Assembly: GCF_050571805.1 (NCBI RefSeq)
Contig: NZ_CP192219.1
Direction: 5' to 3' (one strand)
Length of the DNA stretch: 64,000 nucleotides
Source of the DNA: Halodesulfovibrio aestuarii
GTDB lineage: Bacteria > Desulfobacterota > Desulfovibrionia > Desulfovibrionales > Desulfovibrionaceae
Below are positions 33,936-41,911 of the stretch, piece after piece. Each line of letters opens with the position of its first letter. The stretch's first letter is position 1. The translations under genes and the position numbers were made by a program. The notes below the pieces were generated by a model. It saw only the letters and a list, made by a program, of their open reading frames with translations. It was not told the origin of the DNA and ran no database searches.

Positions 33936-34444
33936 TCACACCGTGTTGTTGATACTGCTTATGACAGCCGCAGCTTGCTGCTGCATAAACCGCTCTTCCA
34001 TCACCATTGCTCTGGCGACTTCCTCTCCGAACTCGTCCATATCTTCGGAAGGCTCTATGCGCAGCCAGTAGCGGACTAAATCTGCATAAACCAGAACGGC
34101 GTTGTTTTTCACCGCCGTTCTGGCTTTTTCTAGTTTCCCGCTTCAACCACTCCTGAGCCGCATTTTTTAAAAACAGTATCCACAAAGCTCATGGCAAGCA
34201 CAGGCTCATTTTTGATGATGTCTTTCATCTGCACAGCATCGTCGGGATGGGCAATCTGCGTAATGATGTTGCACATCACATCAAACTGTTTTGCTTTGGA
34301 AGCCTTAGCAATGGTGGTCAATTCCTTTCTCCCCGGACGACGAAAACGAATGGTATACTTACGCTCTTTACCATCAAAGTCTTCATAGTCAGCAGTGAAT
34401 GGAGAGTACATTACGTCTTTTTTAACTTCTGTCTGTTCAGCCAT
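33936..34444 (-). CDS. Tail assembly chaperone, -1 frameshift extended product
   Basis: If ribosomes slip -1 at GGGAAAC (34139-34133), the 104-residue short form continues for 65 residues, LEKARTAVKNNAVLVYADLV up to SSINNTV, giving about 169. Tail phages make such a long form in small amounts together with the short one to load the tape measure. The extension looks like a normal helical protein and begins just where the short form stops, which supports the shift. Mu uses a -2 shift at this place; here the signal is a standard -1 heptamer. Confidence 0.8.
34091..34139 (-). promoter_or_regulatory. Programmed -1 ribosomal frameshift signal
   Basis: The slippery heptamer G GGA AAC (minus strand, 34139-34133) is in the zero frame and is followed at once by the TAG stop. 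Nine bases later is a perfect 11-bp stem, CCAGAACGGCG/CGCCGTTCTGG (34123-34113 and 34101-34091), with an 11-base loop. Heptamer, spacing and stem all fit the classic rule. Confidence 0.85.
34130..34444 (-). CDS. Tail assembly chaperone, short form (Mu gp41)
   Basis: A 104-residue protein between the tail tube and tape measure genes, the place of Mu gp41. It begins MAEQTEVKKDVMYSPFTADY and contains RFRRPGRKELTTIAKASKAK, a motif of these chaperones. The frame ends in GSGVVEAGN directly at the slip site. It sits 11 bases downstream of the tail tube stop. Confidence 0.85.
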   Translation of the reverse strand: MAEQTEVKKDVMYSPFTADYEDFDGKERKYTIRFRRPGRKELTTIAKASKAKQFDVMCNIITQIAHPDDAVQMKDIIKNEPVLAMSFVDTVFKKCGSGVVEAGN

Positions 34445-34455
34445 TTATTCTGTCC

Positions 34456-34896
34456 TTACTTGTTTTCGTAATCAGCCTTACCATCACGAGTGATCATAAG
34501 TGCTGTACCAGATAGTTTTACGGTTGCTTCTTCATCACCCTGTTTTGCTGATTCATCCAGATCATCAACCATGATCTGCTTGATAACGACTTCGTGCTTT
34601 GTTGCGCCTTCCGGCTCAAAGACCACAGCAACATCAAACGGCGTACGGTAAATGCCTTTAGCTAAGGCTTTCGCCAAATCCTGATATTCGCTTACAAGCA
34701 GCGTCATACTGGTTGTTGCTTCATAATTACCGCGAGTTGCACCAATGCTGGTTGCCCCCTTACCGTAAACACGCTTTTTCTTTTGGCTGGATTTCCAGTT
34801 TACTTCTGAAATCCCGATAAACACACCCTGTGGACCTGTGATGGTGACACTTTCCCAGTCATGAGTTTTGCCGTTAATTGTTACACTGTCAGCCAT
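34456..34896 (-). CDS. Tail tube protein (Mu gpM)
   Basis: A 146-residue tube protein: GKTHDWESVTITGPQGVFIG, SIGATRGNYEATTSMTLLVS and the late-strand ATVKLSGTALMITRDG are typical of the Phage_tail_tube family. It follows the sheath gene by eight bases, as expected for contractile tails. Confidence 0.88.
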   Translation of the reverse strand: MADSVTINGKTHDWESVTITGPQGVFIGISEVNWKSSQKKKRVYGKGATSIGATRGNYEATTSMTLLVSEYQDLAKALAKGIYRTPFDVAVVFEPEGATKHEVVIKQIMVDDLDESAKQGDEEATVKLSGTALMITRDGKADYENK

Positions 34897-34904
34897 ATTG
34901 CCAC

Positions 34905-36596
34905 CTACCCTTGTAATCGCGGATCAAACTTGCTGCCCGCATAAATGTACGAAGAATACAGATTAATTTTGTCGATGATTGGGATACCGATCAGCTTGGT
35001 TTCTACCGCCACACCGTTGTTCACGAAGTCCTGATCAAGTGGAATCACAATGGCGTATCCCGCTAGTTCTTTCGGCTTGGCTTTAACCATCGTATCCAAC
35101 GCGTTTTCAAGATTTGAACGAAGGTAGGCAAGACCGCTTGCATCTGCACCTTGTACTGGATCACCGAGCTCATCTTTCAATGCCTTCAGAGCTTGCAGGC
35201 GCATCAATCGAATAGCCTTGAACGTAGTACGGATAACTTCCAGTCGCTGATAGTCACTTGTGGTATCAGCCATTGTTCTGGCTGTTCCCCAGTAAGTTCC
35301 GCGAAGGCCAGCGTAACGTGTCAGCGTAATGTATCCGGCATCTTCTAAAGCAAGCTGCATGGATTCTGTATATTCATCAGAAACCGTAATTCCTGTGATG
35401 GACTGATCACGCACACGCCCGATATCGCGCTGCACTGGAATGCTAAGAATACGCCCGCTAAGCAGGCCGCCAGCATTTCGCACCTTACGTTGACCTGTTC
35501 GATCGGCAATTTCTCCGAATCCACAACAGACACTCACAAAGCGATGTGCAAAGGTTGCCCGTTCTTCCTTAAGCGCACTCACCCAGTCGTCTAAATCTTC
35601 ACCTGCTGAAGGGAGACGCGATTCACAAAGAAAGAATGTAGGACGGTGCTTATTCCATAAATCGTCTGCCAGTGCGCCAAGAGACGCCCACGCTACGGAA
35701 TCGGACGCACCGACAACATAAACATACTCTGGATCAACAATTTCAAGCGGCTTTTTAAGTGCTGCGATAACGGCTGATACGGTAGGAACTGGTGCAAGCA
35801 AACTACATGAATATGTAGTACCCAAGGTAAACTCATCATCAGGGCAAACAATGGTTGTTCCTGTATCAGCGGCGGAAATCCGCCCATCTACCGGAATGGT
35901 TCGGTACCCGCTAAAGTTATCGCCACCGTCAACACTAAGACGGTATTGCCCAACATTGCGTCCACCGGATTTGACGACCTGCAACGCAAGCTGCGCACCT
36001 ACTTTAACTGCGCCCTCAACTGAAACAGAGGCACCCTTGCCCGTCTGCTGAATAGCCCCAATGGCACCACGGACAATATAACTATACGTGTCACCTACAA
36101 CCAGATTACCCGACTCCAAAACCAAAGTTGTTCCAGAGCCCCCAATTGCAATTTGTCCATTTGCAGCAACAGCTGAGGCCGAACCAAAACTAGCACCGGC
36201 ATCCGTACTTACTTTCGCTGTAGCTGTTCCCAAAGAGCCACCATTCACGATCTCAACAAGTACATCCGCATTGGCCGCAGGAAGTCCAGAAACAGAAGCA
36301 GAAACGCCTGTGCCTACATGCTTTACCCGACTAATTGTACCTGAAGGATTACCGGAAACTGGTACAGCAAGCACGGTGGCATCCTGCCCTGCAGCAGCAA
36401 ATATATCGTTCAAACGATCCACAAGAGGACCTGCCCCAAGCAGCTTGGTTAAATCGCTGCGTTTACCAAGATAGTAGACTTTGCCCACTTCACCTTGGCT
36501 GCAAACACCGACAACCAGCGCTTTGCCTGTAACGTCACCCGGAACGAGACCGCTGACGCCATCAACAATGTGTTCAAATACGTCCTTACGCCCCAT
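34905..36596 (-). CDS. Tail sheath protein (Mu gpL), with inserted beta domains
   Basis: A 563-residue contractile sheath, longer than the roughly 495 of Mu L. The sheath core is visible at both ends: VVGVCSQGEVGKVYYLGKRS near residue 30, VDPEYVYVVGASDSVAWASL near 290, and at the C-terminus VAVETKLIGIPIIDKINLYS. Between residues about 90 and 265 lie two related beta segments (KVSTDAGASFGSASAVAANG and RLSVDGGDNFSGYRTIPVDG), which look like a duplicated decoration domain on the outside of the sheath. Confidence 0.88.
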   Translation of the reverse strand: MGRKDVFEHIVDGVSGLVPGDVTGKALVVGVCSQGEVGKVYYLGKRSDLTKLLGAGPLVDRLNDIFAAAGQDATVLAVPVSGNPSGTISRVKHVGTGVSASVSGLPAANADVLVEIVNGGSLGTATAKVSTDAGASFGSASAVAANGQIAIGGSGTTLVLESGNLVVGDTYSYIVRGAIGAIQQTGKGASVSVEGAVKVGAQLALQVVKSGGRNVGQYRLSVDGGDNFSGYRTIPVDGRISAADTGTTIVCPDDEFTLGTTYSCSLLAPVPTVSAVIAALKKPLEIVDPEYVYVVGASDSVAWASLGALADDLWNKHRPTFFLCESRLPSAGEDLDDWVSALKEERATFAHRFVSVCCGFGEIADRTGQRKVRNAGGLLSGRILSIPVQRDIGRVRDQSITGITVSDEYTESMQLALEDAGYITLTRYAGLRGTYWGTARTMADTTSDYQRLEVIRTTFKAIRLMRLQALKALKDELGDPVQGADASGLAYLRSNLENALDTMVKAKPKELAGYAIVIPLDQDFVNNGVAVETKLIGIPIIDKINLYSSYIYAGSKFDPRLQG

Positions 36597-36796
36597 TACT
36601 GACCTCCAAGGCCGATTGCTCTGTTCTGGAAGCGGGTATAGGCTGCGTTAAAATCGGCTTCTGTCACGGCCTTATCTTCTGTCCAACCTTCAGCACGCAC
36701 CAAACCAGCCAGCTCCCATTTTTCCAACTTTTGTGCTGCAGCAAGCTCGTGCACCGAAATTTGTGGTTTGTTATCTGTTTTTTTATCCTTAACCAC
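36596..36796 (-). CDS. Small prophage protein between gp37 and sheath genes
   Basis: A 66-residue charged protein overlapping the sheath start by one base. It holds ISVHELAAAQKLEKWELAGL. Position is that of Mu gp38, but the sequence does not look like that family. Real coding is supported by tight packing on both sides. Confidence 0.65.
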   Translation of the reverse strand: MVKDKKTDNKPQISVHELAAAQKLEKWELAGLVRAEGWTEDKAVTEADFNAAYTRFQNRAIGLGGQ

Positions 36797-37301
36797 GGCT
36801 ATTCTCCTGCCTGCTTACGCTTGGTGAAACGTCCTTCATCCAAGGATGCGCTACCTCTTTGGTAAGGAGGCTTGTAAAAGTTATGTGGTATGCCTTTGAC
36901 CAAGTTTTCAAAACTTCCACTAATTCGGAACTGAACCCGCCCCATTCTGCCTGATGCACTTTGCTGGTTACTAAATTCCCTTGTGGATCTGAACTTGTCT
37001 TAGGTAGAGCAAGAAGAAATTGCTTACTCATTTCATCCAACGAATCTTTGTCATCAGTAATAATCGAAACGGTAGCGGCCTGTTCAGCACTATAAATTGC
37101 GGCCTTAACCCTGCGGTTTTCTGAATCACCGTTCACGGCTATCTTTTTGCCTATGCGAGTGTTTTTCTCCTTTAGCCAGGTAACATCAATACGAGGCAAA
37201 GGAAGCGCCAAGTCGGACGGGTCTTCAGGATTAATAAGAACTGTAGAAAGCCCTGCTGCAAAAGCAGCTTTTTCTATTCTCGACTGGTAGAAATTTCTCA
37301 T
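36789..37301 (-). CDS. Tail-completion/gp37-like protein
   Basis: A 170-residue protein in the place of Mu gp37. It has LPRIDVTWLKEKNTRIGKKI and RRVKAAIYSAEQAATVSIIT and overlaps both neighbours by a few bases. Such proteins usually form the head-tail joint; the identification is mostly positional. Confidence 0.65.
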   Translation of the reverse strand: MRNFYQSRIEKAAFAAGLSTVLINPEDPSDLALPLPRIDVTWLKEKNTRIGKKIAVNGDSENRRVKAAIYSAEQAATVSIITDDKDSLDEMSKQFLLALPKTSSDPQGNLVTSKVHQAEWGGFSSELVEVLKTWSKAYHITFTSLLTKEVAHPWMKDVSPSVSRQENSRG

Positions 37302-37792
37302 TTTGACTGTCCTACTGCGGTCTGCATGTAACTTTTAATAAGCTCTGCGGCCTCTTCTTTATCCTCGTCGCTAATTCCCAAAAATTCCCGCTGTGGCACT
37401 GTCACTTTGTCCACTTGTACAAACTGTCCATTGGGTAGCCGAAACTTAAGCTTTCCCTTTTTGCCTTTGATTTCTCCACCGAGCTGGTGAATTGCAGCAT
37501 AGACTTTATTTGAACCGACGCTAACGCCCTCTGAACTAGCCATGTAGCCAATAGAGTTCTTCAGTTCACTTGTGCTTGTCAGGGTTACCCCGCCCATCTC
37601 TTTAGCGCGCATGGATGGTTTCCAACTTGAACCGTCTGGTGCTTTCTGATCTTCAAATCTCTGTTGTGTACGGCTGACCAGCATTTCACCGATATCTATT
37701 GCAAGCCGTCTTTGCTGCTGCTCCCCGGTTATTTCTTTGTCAGCCCAGCTCAGCACCTTGCACATGTCCATTTTGAAAGATGCACCAGCCAT
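37298..37792 (-). CDS. Virion morphogenesis protein (Mu gpG / P2 gpS-like)
   Basis: A 164-residue protein of the phage virion morphogenesis family, needed for head-tail connection. Motifs: RFEDQKAPDGSSWKPSMRAK, LTSTSELKNSIGYMASSEGV and AAIHQLGGEIKGKKGKLKFR. It overlaps gp37 by four bases and follows the gp36-like gene by two. Confidence 0.85.
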   Translation of the reverse strand: MAGASFKMDMCKVLSWADKEITGEQQQRRLAIDIGEMLVSRTQQRFEDQKAPDGSSWKPSMRAKEMGGVTLTSTSELKNSIGYMASSEGVSVGSNKVYAAIHQLGGEIKGKKGKLKFRLPNGQFVQVDKVTVPQREFLGISDEDKEEAAELIKSYMQTAVGQSK

Positions 37793-37794
37793 AT

Positions 37795-38223
37795 TTACCA
37801 GCCCTTAAAATCAAAACGACGCTTGCGACTCACAACAGCCATGCCACCAGTGGGTGTATCCACCACGGCCTCACCCGAAAATACTAATTTCATTTTCCAC
37901 GATCGGATTGCCGCTAGGTCTGCCCGTGCCTGCTTATAAAGGTCTTGCAGCACAAGAAGCTTGTTGTCGTTTCCGCCCTCTTTCTTGACTGCCGTAATAC
38001 CGCCAACCGCCTCATACGCCGCCATGACAATCGCCATCTGCTTAATAGTTTCGGGCACGTCCTGAAGCGGAAGCACATAATGTTGGCGCAGCGTGTCATC
38101 AATGACTCGGCTCACACTCCCCATCTTTCTTTCCACAATTCCCGGCGTAACCTTGTCTGCCGCGTCAAGATAGCCCTTCGGGATAACGTCGTATAAGTCG
38201 GCTAATTCACAGTATGGCATCAC
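37795..38223 (-). CDS. DUF1320 head-tail connector protein (Mu gp36)
   Basis: A 142-residue protein beginning MMPYCELADLYDVIPKGYLD, with INDDTLRQ-like text (VIDDTLRQHYVLPLQDVPET) and VVSRKRRFDFKGW at the end, matching DUF1320. It probably belongs to the neck. The 100-base gap before it contains a hairpin. Confidence 0.85.
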   Translation of the reverse strand: MMPYCELADLYDVIPKGYLDAADKVTPGIVERKMGSVSRVIDDTLRQHYVLPLQDVPETIKQMAIVMAAYEAVGGITAVKKEGGNDNKLLVLQDLYKQARADLAAIRSWKMKLVFSGEAVVDTPTGGMAVVSRKRRFDFKGW

Positions 38224-38244
38224 GGTTTCTCGCGTTTTGAACTA

Positions 38245-38320
38245 GTTTTAAACTAGTGTTTATGCATTAGTACGCCCAACGCTTCGACAGGCTTGGTAAA
38301 GCCCGCCGAGAAGCGATATG
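38245..38320 (-). other. Stem-loops in the gap after the capsid gene
   Basis: ACTAGTTT/AAACTAGT form a small palindrome, and CGCTTC/GAAGCG enclose a second stem with AGGCTT/AAGCCC. They lie between the capsid stop and gp36 start; no T-run is seen, so attenuation or mRNA stabilisation is a guess. Confidence 0.4.
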
Positions 38321-38324
38321 GGCT

Positions 38325-39314
38325 TTACGTCAACACGGTAGCTTTAATTGTAGCTTTAGGAGCGACAGCGGGGAGGGGTTTGGATTCACCGATAAGCATA
38401 TACTTGCTTGGGTTATCCATTTTAAGCGGTTTCACAAACATCGGCATAGCTTGCAGATTAGAATCTAGATCATCAATAGGACCGTAGAATAAGGCGGTAT
38501 TGCCCGTTGCAATCATGCGAATTTCTTTAGGCGCAAGCTTGGCCTTTACGGTATCGTTTTCTGGATCAGGATATGTTTCTGCCATCTTTTTAATTTTGTG
38601 GCCGCCCAAGTTGATAGAGCCATCATCCATAATTTTCACAGGAATTTTCGGCTTATCTGTAGCTTCAATGAGCGTGAGAATAGTGGTAAATGCAAGCACA
38701 CCAGCAAACGTAATTTTTTCTCCACCATGCCCGGCCTTGTCGAGCTTGCTACTCATTTCTTCCAAAGTCTTGTAGATAGACATCATGCTTGCATCAGCAT
38801 GGTTCCATTTTTCCTGTGCGGTAGTGTTGTACGTAAGCACATCACCATATTGCACCGTATAGGTTGCATAACTTCCGTTAGATTCAAGCAATGGGTAGCT
38901 AATACTTCCATCAAACACAGCTTGTGCACAAAGCACCGCAGCAGTAAGGCGTGCAGTTCTACGAAGAGCAAGCTGCTTACGTTCTGCCCACTGTTCCAAC
39001 GTGGTAGAGTTGGCCAGCTTTAAATTGTTAAGCGTCACGCCATCAATATCGTCATGAATACGGACGGGAAGCGGTTCTACGTAGGTATTAAGCGTAACAT
39101 CACCACGTAGCGGAATAGAGGCCGCGCCGCGATGTACTACCGGAACAGCTCCGACAACCTGCTGGATATCTGACACCGGAATTACTGGGGACTCTACAGT
39201 CTGCCGTACTTCTGGCGGAAAGAGCGTATCCATGACTACGTCTTTAATTATTGGCGCATTCTGGAAACGCTTAGCGATTCGTACCGCTGTAAAATATGGT
39301 TTTAAATCAAACAT
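38325..39314 (-). CDS. Major capsid protein, lambda gpE-type (Phage_cap_E)
   Basis: A 329-residue capsid protein of the Phage_cap_E family: VMDTLFPPEVRQTVESPVIP, RRTARLTAAVLCAQAVFDGS and QEKWNHADASMMSIYKTLEE are characteristic. Mu uses the unrelated-looking T family here, so the head gene is from a different lineage than the tail. It ends next to a structured gap and is presumably the most heavily expressed late gene. Confidence 0.88.
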   Translation of the reverse strand: MFDLKPYFTAVRIAKRFQNAPIIKDVVMDTLFPPEVRQTVESPVIPVSDIQQVVGAVPVVHRGAASIPLRGDVTLNTYVEPLPVRIHDDIDGVTLNNLKLANSTTLEQWAERKQLALRRTARLTAAVLCAQAVFDGSISYPLLESNGSYATYTVQYGDVLTYNTTAQEKWNHADASMMSIYKTLEEMSSKLDKAGHGGEKITFAGVLAFTTILTLIEATDKPKIPVKIMDDGSINLGGHKIKKMAETYPDPENDTVKAKLAPKEIRMIATGNTALFYGPIDDLDSNLQAMPMFVKPLKMDNPSKYMLIGESKPLPAVAPKATIKATVLT

Positions 39315-39339
39315 AATTGTCCTTCTTACTTAGTGCTGC

Positions 39340-39681
39340 TTACTCGCAGTAAATATGACGTTCTTCGAGCTTCACTGTAATTGCAGCATCAAGGGCAGCA
39401 TTATCTTTAACCGTAACCAACTCACGCTTAACGCCACCCAAAACACAAAGGGTGACACTTATGTCGTCTGCGGCTGCAGGCTTTATTGCAATGCCTTTCA
39501 CAGCTAAATCGCCTGACGGGTCAAATTCAATTGCCTCGGCACTGTTCATTGCAGCAATGCCGCCAAAAGGAATCACTACCCCTGCCTTTTTAGGATAAGT
39601 GCGCACCACATGCGGTCCGCTGCCAGAAATTACAATTTCTACAGTGTATGAATGCTGTACTGATGCATTATGCTTTCCCAT
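39340..39681 (-). CDS. Probable head decoration protein
   Basis: A 113-residue beta-rich protein between the protease and capsid genes, a common place for decoration proteins. It has YPKKAGVVIPFGGIAAMNSA and GDLAVKGIAIKPAAADDISV. Lambda-E-type capsids are often paired with a D-like decoration protein, which supports this, but the sequence match is weak. Confidence 0.55.
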   Translation of the reverse strand: MGKHNASVQHSYTVEIVISGSGPHVVRTYPKKAGVVIPFGGIAAMNSAEAIEFDPSGDLAVKGIAIKPAAADDISVTLCVLGGVKRELVTVKDNAALDAAITVKLEERHIYCE

Positions 39682-39690
39682 AACAGCCTC

Positions 39691-40119
39691 CTAAAACTTT
39701 CCGGCAAGACCGCTTAGGTCTGCGGTTTCGCCACCCTGCTGTGGATTGGTATCAGCTGCAGAGAACTCAAAAAGACCATGCTCTTTGCGGCCTTCAACCC
39801 ATGACCAAAAATGATCGGCCAGCGGCTTTTTACCTTCACCTGCGCTAAAACTGATTTCCTCACCACCTTCCAAAGCCTTGGCGAACTCAGCTATCTGCTC
39901 TTTTTCTGCGGGCAACACTTTGCCTTCGGTAATCAGCTTTTCCACTTTGGCGGTACGAGATGCAGAAGCCTGTTCTTCAGCTGTCTTTGCAAGCTTCCCT
40001 TCTGCTTCAGCTCGGGCTTGGGTTTCCTTTTCCCGTGCGGATTCAGCCGCTGTCTTCGCGTCCTGCTCCGCTTTAAGTTTTGCTTCAAGATCAGCAATCT
40101 TTTTGTCTTTTTCGTCCAT
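39691..40119 (-). CDS. Possible scaffold protein from internal start (Mu gpZ-like)
   Basis: The in-frame ATG at 40119 begins MDEKDKKIADLEAKLKAEQD, exactly at the change from protease to coiled coil. GAGGA lies about ten bases upstream on the mRNA. The 142-residue product would be a scaffold alone. Mu makes its scaffold in the same way; here it is inferred. Confidence 0.45.
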   Translation of the reverse strand: MDEKDKKIADLEAKLKAEQDAKTAAESAREKETQARAEAEGKLAKTAEEQASASRTAKVEKLITEGKVLPAEKEQIAEFAKALEGGEEISFSAGEGKKPLADHFWSWVEGRKEHGLFEFSAADTNPQQGGETADLSGLAGKF

Positions 40120-40563
40120 TGTTGCCTGTTCCTCAGTTTGAAAATTTGCAAACATGAGCGCCCCGTCTTCGCCCTCTGAAAGTTGAATGCCTCCAAGGCC
40201 GTCTATGGCTGGTGCAGCAGCACCAAGCAGCCCTACGTGTTTAAGCTTCCAAGGCTCTCCAGATTTAGGAGGAAAAACGGAAATACTCTTGCTCAAGTAG
40301 CGTCCACTATAGACCTCATTTTTCAACTCGTCGGGAACTGAGGCATATAGGGCAAACAAAATGTCACCTTCCCGTTTAAGCTCTGCAACATGCCCAAACG
40401 CTGGGTCTTCCACTTTAGGATGGCCTTTAACCACAGGGGGTTTGTAGGTTTCCGGGACAAAGCTTTTAACCAGCTCGTCCAGTTTTGATTTTGTGATCGT
40501 CACCTGCTTTCCGGACATGGCGGTAAACGTGCCAGTGCGTGCAATCTTGTCCCATTTCTTCAT
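39691..40563 (-). CDS. Prohead protease with C-terminal scaffold (Mu gpI-like)
   Basis: A 290-residue fusion. Residues about 1-145 are the protease: KSKLDELVKSFVPETYKPPV, KGHPKVEDPAFGHVAEL and SGRYLSKSISVFPPKSGEPW, then HVGLLGAAAPAIDGLGGI, with His (GHPKVEDPA) and Ser as candidate catalytic residues. Residues about 150-290 are a charged coiled coil (KKIADLEAKLKAEQDAKTAA), the scaffold. An internal ATG could make the scaffold alone, as Mu gpZ is made from gpI. Confidence 0.85.
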   Translation of the reverse strand: MKKWDKIARTGTFTAMSGKQVTITKSKLDELVKSFVPETYKPPVVKGHPKVEDPAFGHVAELKREGDILFALYASVPDELKNEVYSGRYLSKSISVFPPKSGEPWKLKHVGLLGAAAPAIDGLGGIQLSEGEDGALMFANFQTEEQATMDEKDKKIADLEAKLKAEQDAKTAAESAREKETQARAEAEGKLAKTAEEQASASRTAKVEKLITEGKVLPAEKEQIAEFAKALEGGEEISFSAGEGKKPLADHFWSWVEGRKEHGLFEFSAADTNPQQGGETADLSGLAGKF

Positions 40564-40596
40564 AAGTACTCCTCAAGTATTATCTCGTAGTAAAAG

Positions 40597-40627
40597 AAAT
40601 GCGCGCCAACACACCGTGTTAACGCGC
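40597..40627 (-). other. Imperfect hairpin between MuF and protease genes
   Basis: GCGCGCCAACAC and GTGTTAACGCGC pair over 12 bases with two mismatches around a short loop. It lies just after the MuF stop; no T-run, so it may be an mRNA processing or stabilising structure. Confidence 0.4.
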
Positions 40628-40633
40628 TTAAAA

Positions 40634-41911
40634 TCATGACTCACGATAAAGCAGTATCCCTTCTCGCTGCCTCTCTAGCGATTCCAGCATTATCGTTTTG
40701 TTTCCGATATTCGGCGTAAAAGAAGCTACACCTGACCACTTGCGCCCATTTACCAGATTAAAAATAGCGAATCCGCCAGCTTTGCCATCTTCCCCGGCAA
40801 ACACACGTAGCATCCGCAATACATGCGCAGGCTTTCCTGCAAGCATTGACGGCACTTTCCAGACTTCAAACGGCCTTTTGATGGTTCTGGCCAATAGCTT
40901 CAGGTACTGCTCGTGCCCGAAGCCTTTTACTTTCCACTTACCTGTCTTTTTATCGAGAAACAGGTGCTTGCTGATAACAAGAGGATGCCCACACGGAAGT
41001 GTATGCAGGATTGAACCATCAACATCGGGCAAGCCAAATTCGTTTAGGAATGCTTTTGCGTATTGCTCTGAAGCTAGCCCTTCGGAAAGTATATCAGCAT
41101 CTACCACGGGCAAAACATGACGGTCACCAAGCTCATGTAATGGCAATTTACACGCGTCTCCTTTATGCACAGTAAACTCAACAGGAGTGCGGCACATTGT
41201 TGTTCGCACTCCTGTTGATACCAACTGAGATTCATCTTTAAGCTCAGAAGCTGTAAGCCCTGCGTGCCATTCCTTTCCTACATTGGTTGAAAACCCTGCA
41301 TCCGGCTTTGGTCGTACTGGAGGAAGTGGCTCACCTGTAGTCGGATGGGTGGCGTGTACAATGTCCGGCATATCCTTTTCTACTTTCAGACCACGCTTAC
41401 GCATCTGGAACTCGGACAAAGTCTGCACTGAACAACGACAAGCGAAGCCATTAGGCGGATAAAATGTATTCCAAAATTCATGGTCATGCGGATAGACTTT
41501 TCCGTGTAACGCCAAATGATCAAGACGACTGCGCTCGTCACCCACGGCAACATATCGCCAATACGGGCGACTAGTAGCTGCTCGTTTCATCTGAGAATAG
41601 CGACCTGACATATAAGCGCTCTGAATATTGGTGCGGTAAATGTTTGCAAGTTGCCACGGGCGCAGCGTTGCTTCTTTGGCTACATCCGCAACACGTTTTT
41701 TGAAGTCATTAAAGGTCTCGCCATCTTCAATGGCCTTGCCTATCGCGGCCTGCATAGTTGCCACCTGATCAGCACGTGCAAGACTACTCACTGCGAAGGC
41801 ACGAGAACGAGCTTCATCACCCATCCGTTTAAATTCACCACTTGAAACAGGAACTTTAGTTTTCCAATAAGTAATGGCCTCGGCAGGAGCTAGTGCAACT
41901 GGTTTAATCAT
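40634..41911 (-). CDS. MuF minor head protein fused to PBECR-type nuclease domain
   Basis: A 425-residue protein started at the ATG with AGGTAA upstream. Residues about 60-200 are the MuF domain (RTNIQSAYMSGRYSQMKRAA, then VGDERSRLDHLALHGKVYPH and PPNGFACRCSVQTLSE). Residues about 290-425 look like the PBECR2 domain, a barnase/EndoU/RelE-like nuclease fold: GHPLVISKHLFLDKKTGKWK, EQYLKLLARTIKRPFEVWKV and a final QREGILLYRES. Such domains are proposed toxins carried inside the virion or used on the host. It overlaps the portal stop by eight bases. Confidence 0.78.
   Translation of the reverse strand: MIKPVALAPAEAITYWKTKVPVSSGEFKRMGDEARSRAFAVSSLARADQVATMQAAIGKAIEDGETFNDFKKRVADVAKEATLRPWQLANIYRTNIQSAYMSGRYSQMKRAATSRPYWRYVAVGDERSRLDHLALHGKVYPHDHEFWNTFYPPNGFACRCSVQTLSEFQMRKRGLKVEKDMPDIVHATHPTTGEPLPPVRPKPDAGFSTNVGKEWHAGLTASELKDESQLVSTGVRTTMCRTPVEFTVHKGDACKLPLHELGDRHVLPVVDADILSEGLASEQYAKAFLNEFGLPDVDGSILHTLPCGHPLVISKHLFLDKKTGKWKVKGFGHEQYLKLLARTIKRPFEVWKVPSMLAGKPAHVLRMLRVFAGEDGKAGGFAIFNLVNGRKWSGVASFTPNIGNKTIMLESLERQREGILLYRES

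Noticed and set aside
33853..34185. 110-codon minus-strand frame over the tail chaperone end
   Set aside because: It is basic, low-quality text in the third frame. The -1 frame after the slippery site gives a normal-looking chaperone extension instead.
37290..37303. Further copies of TTCTCATTTTGA inside the prophage (also near 23905 and 57150)
   Set aside because: They lie in coding sequence or at ATGAGAAA start codons, singly and far from the ends, so chance is likelier than extra transposase sites.
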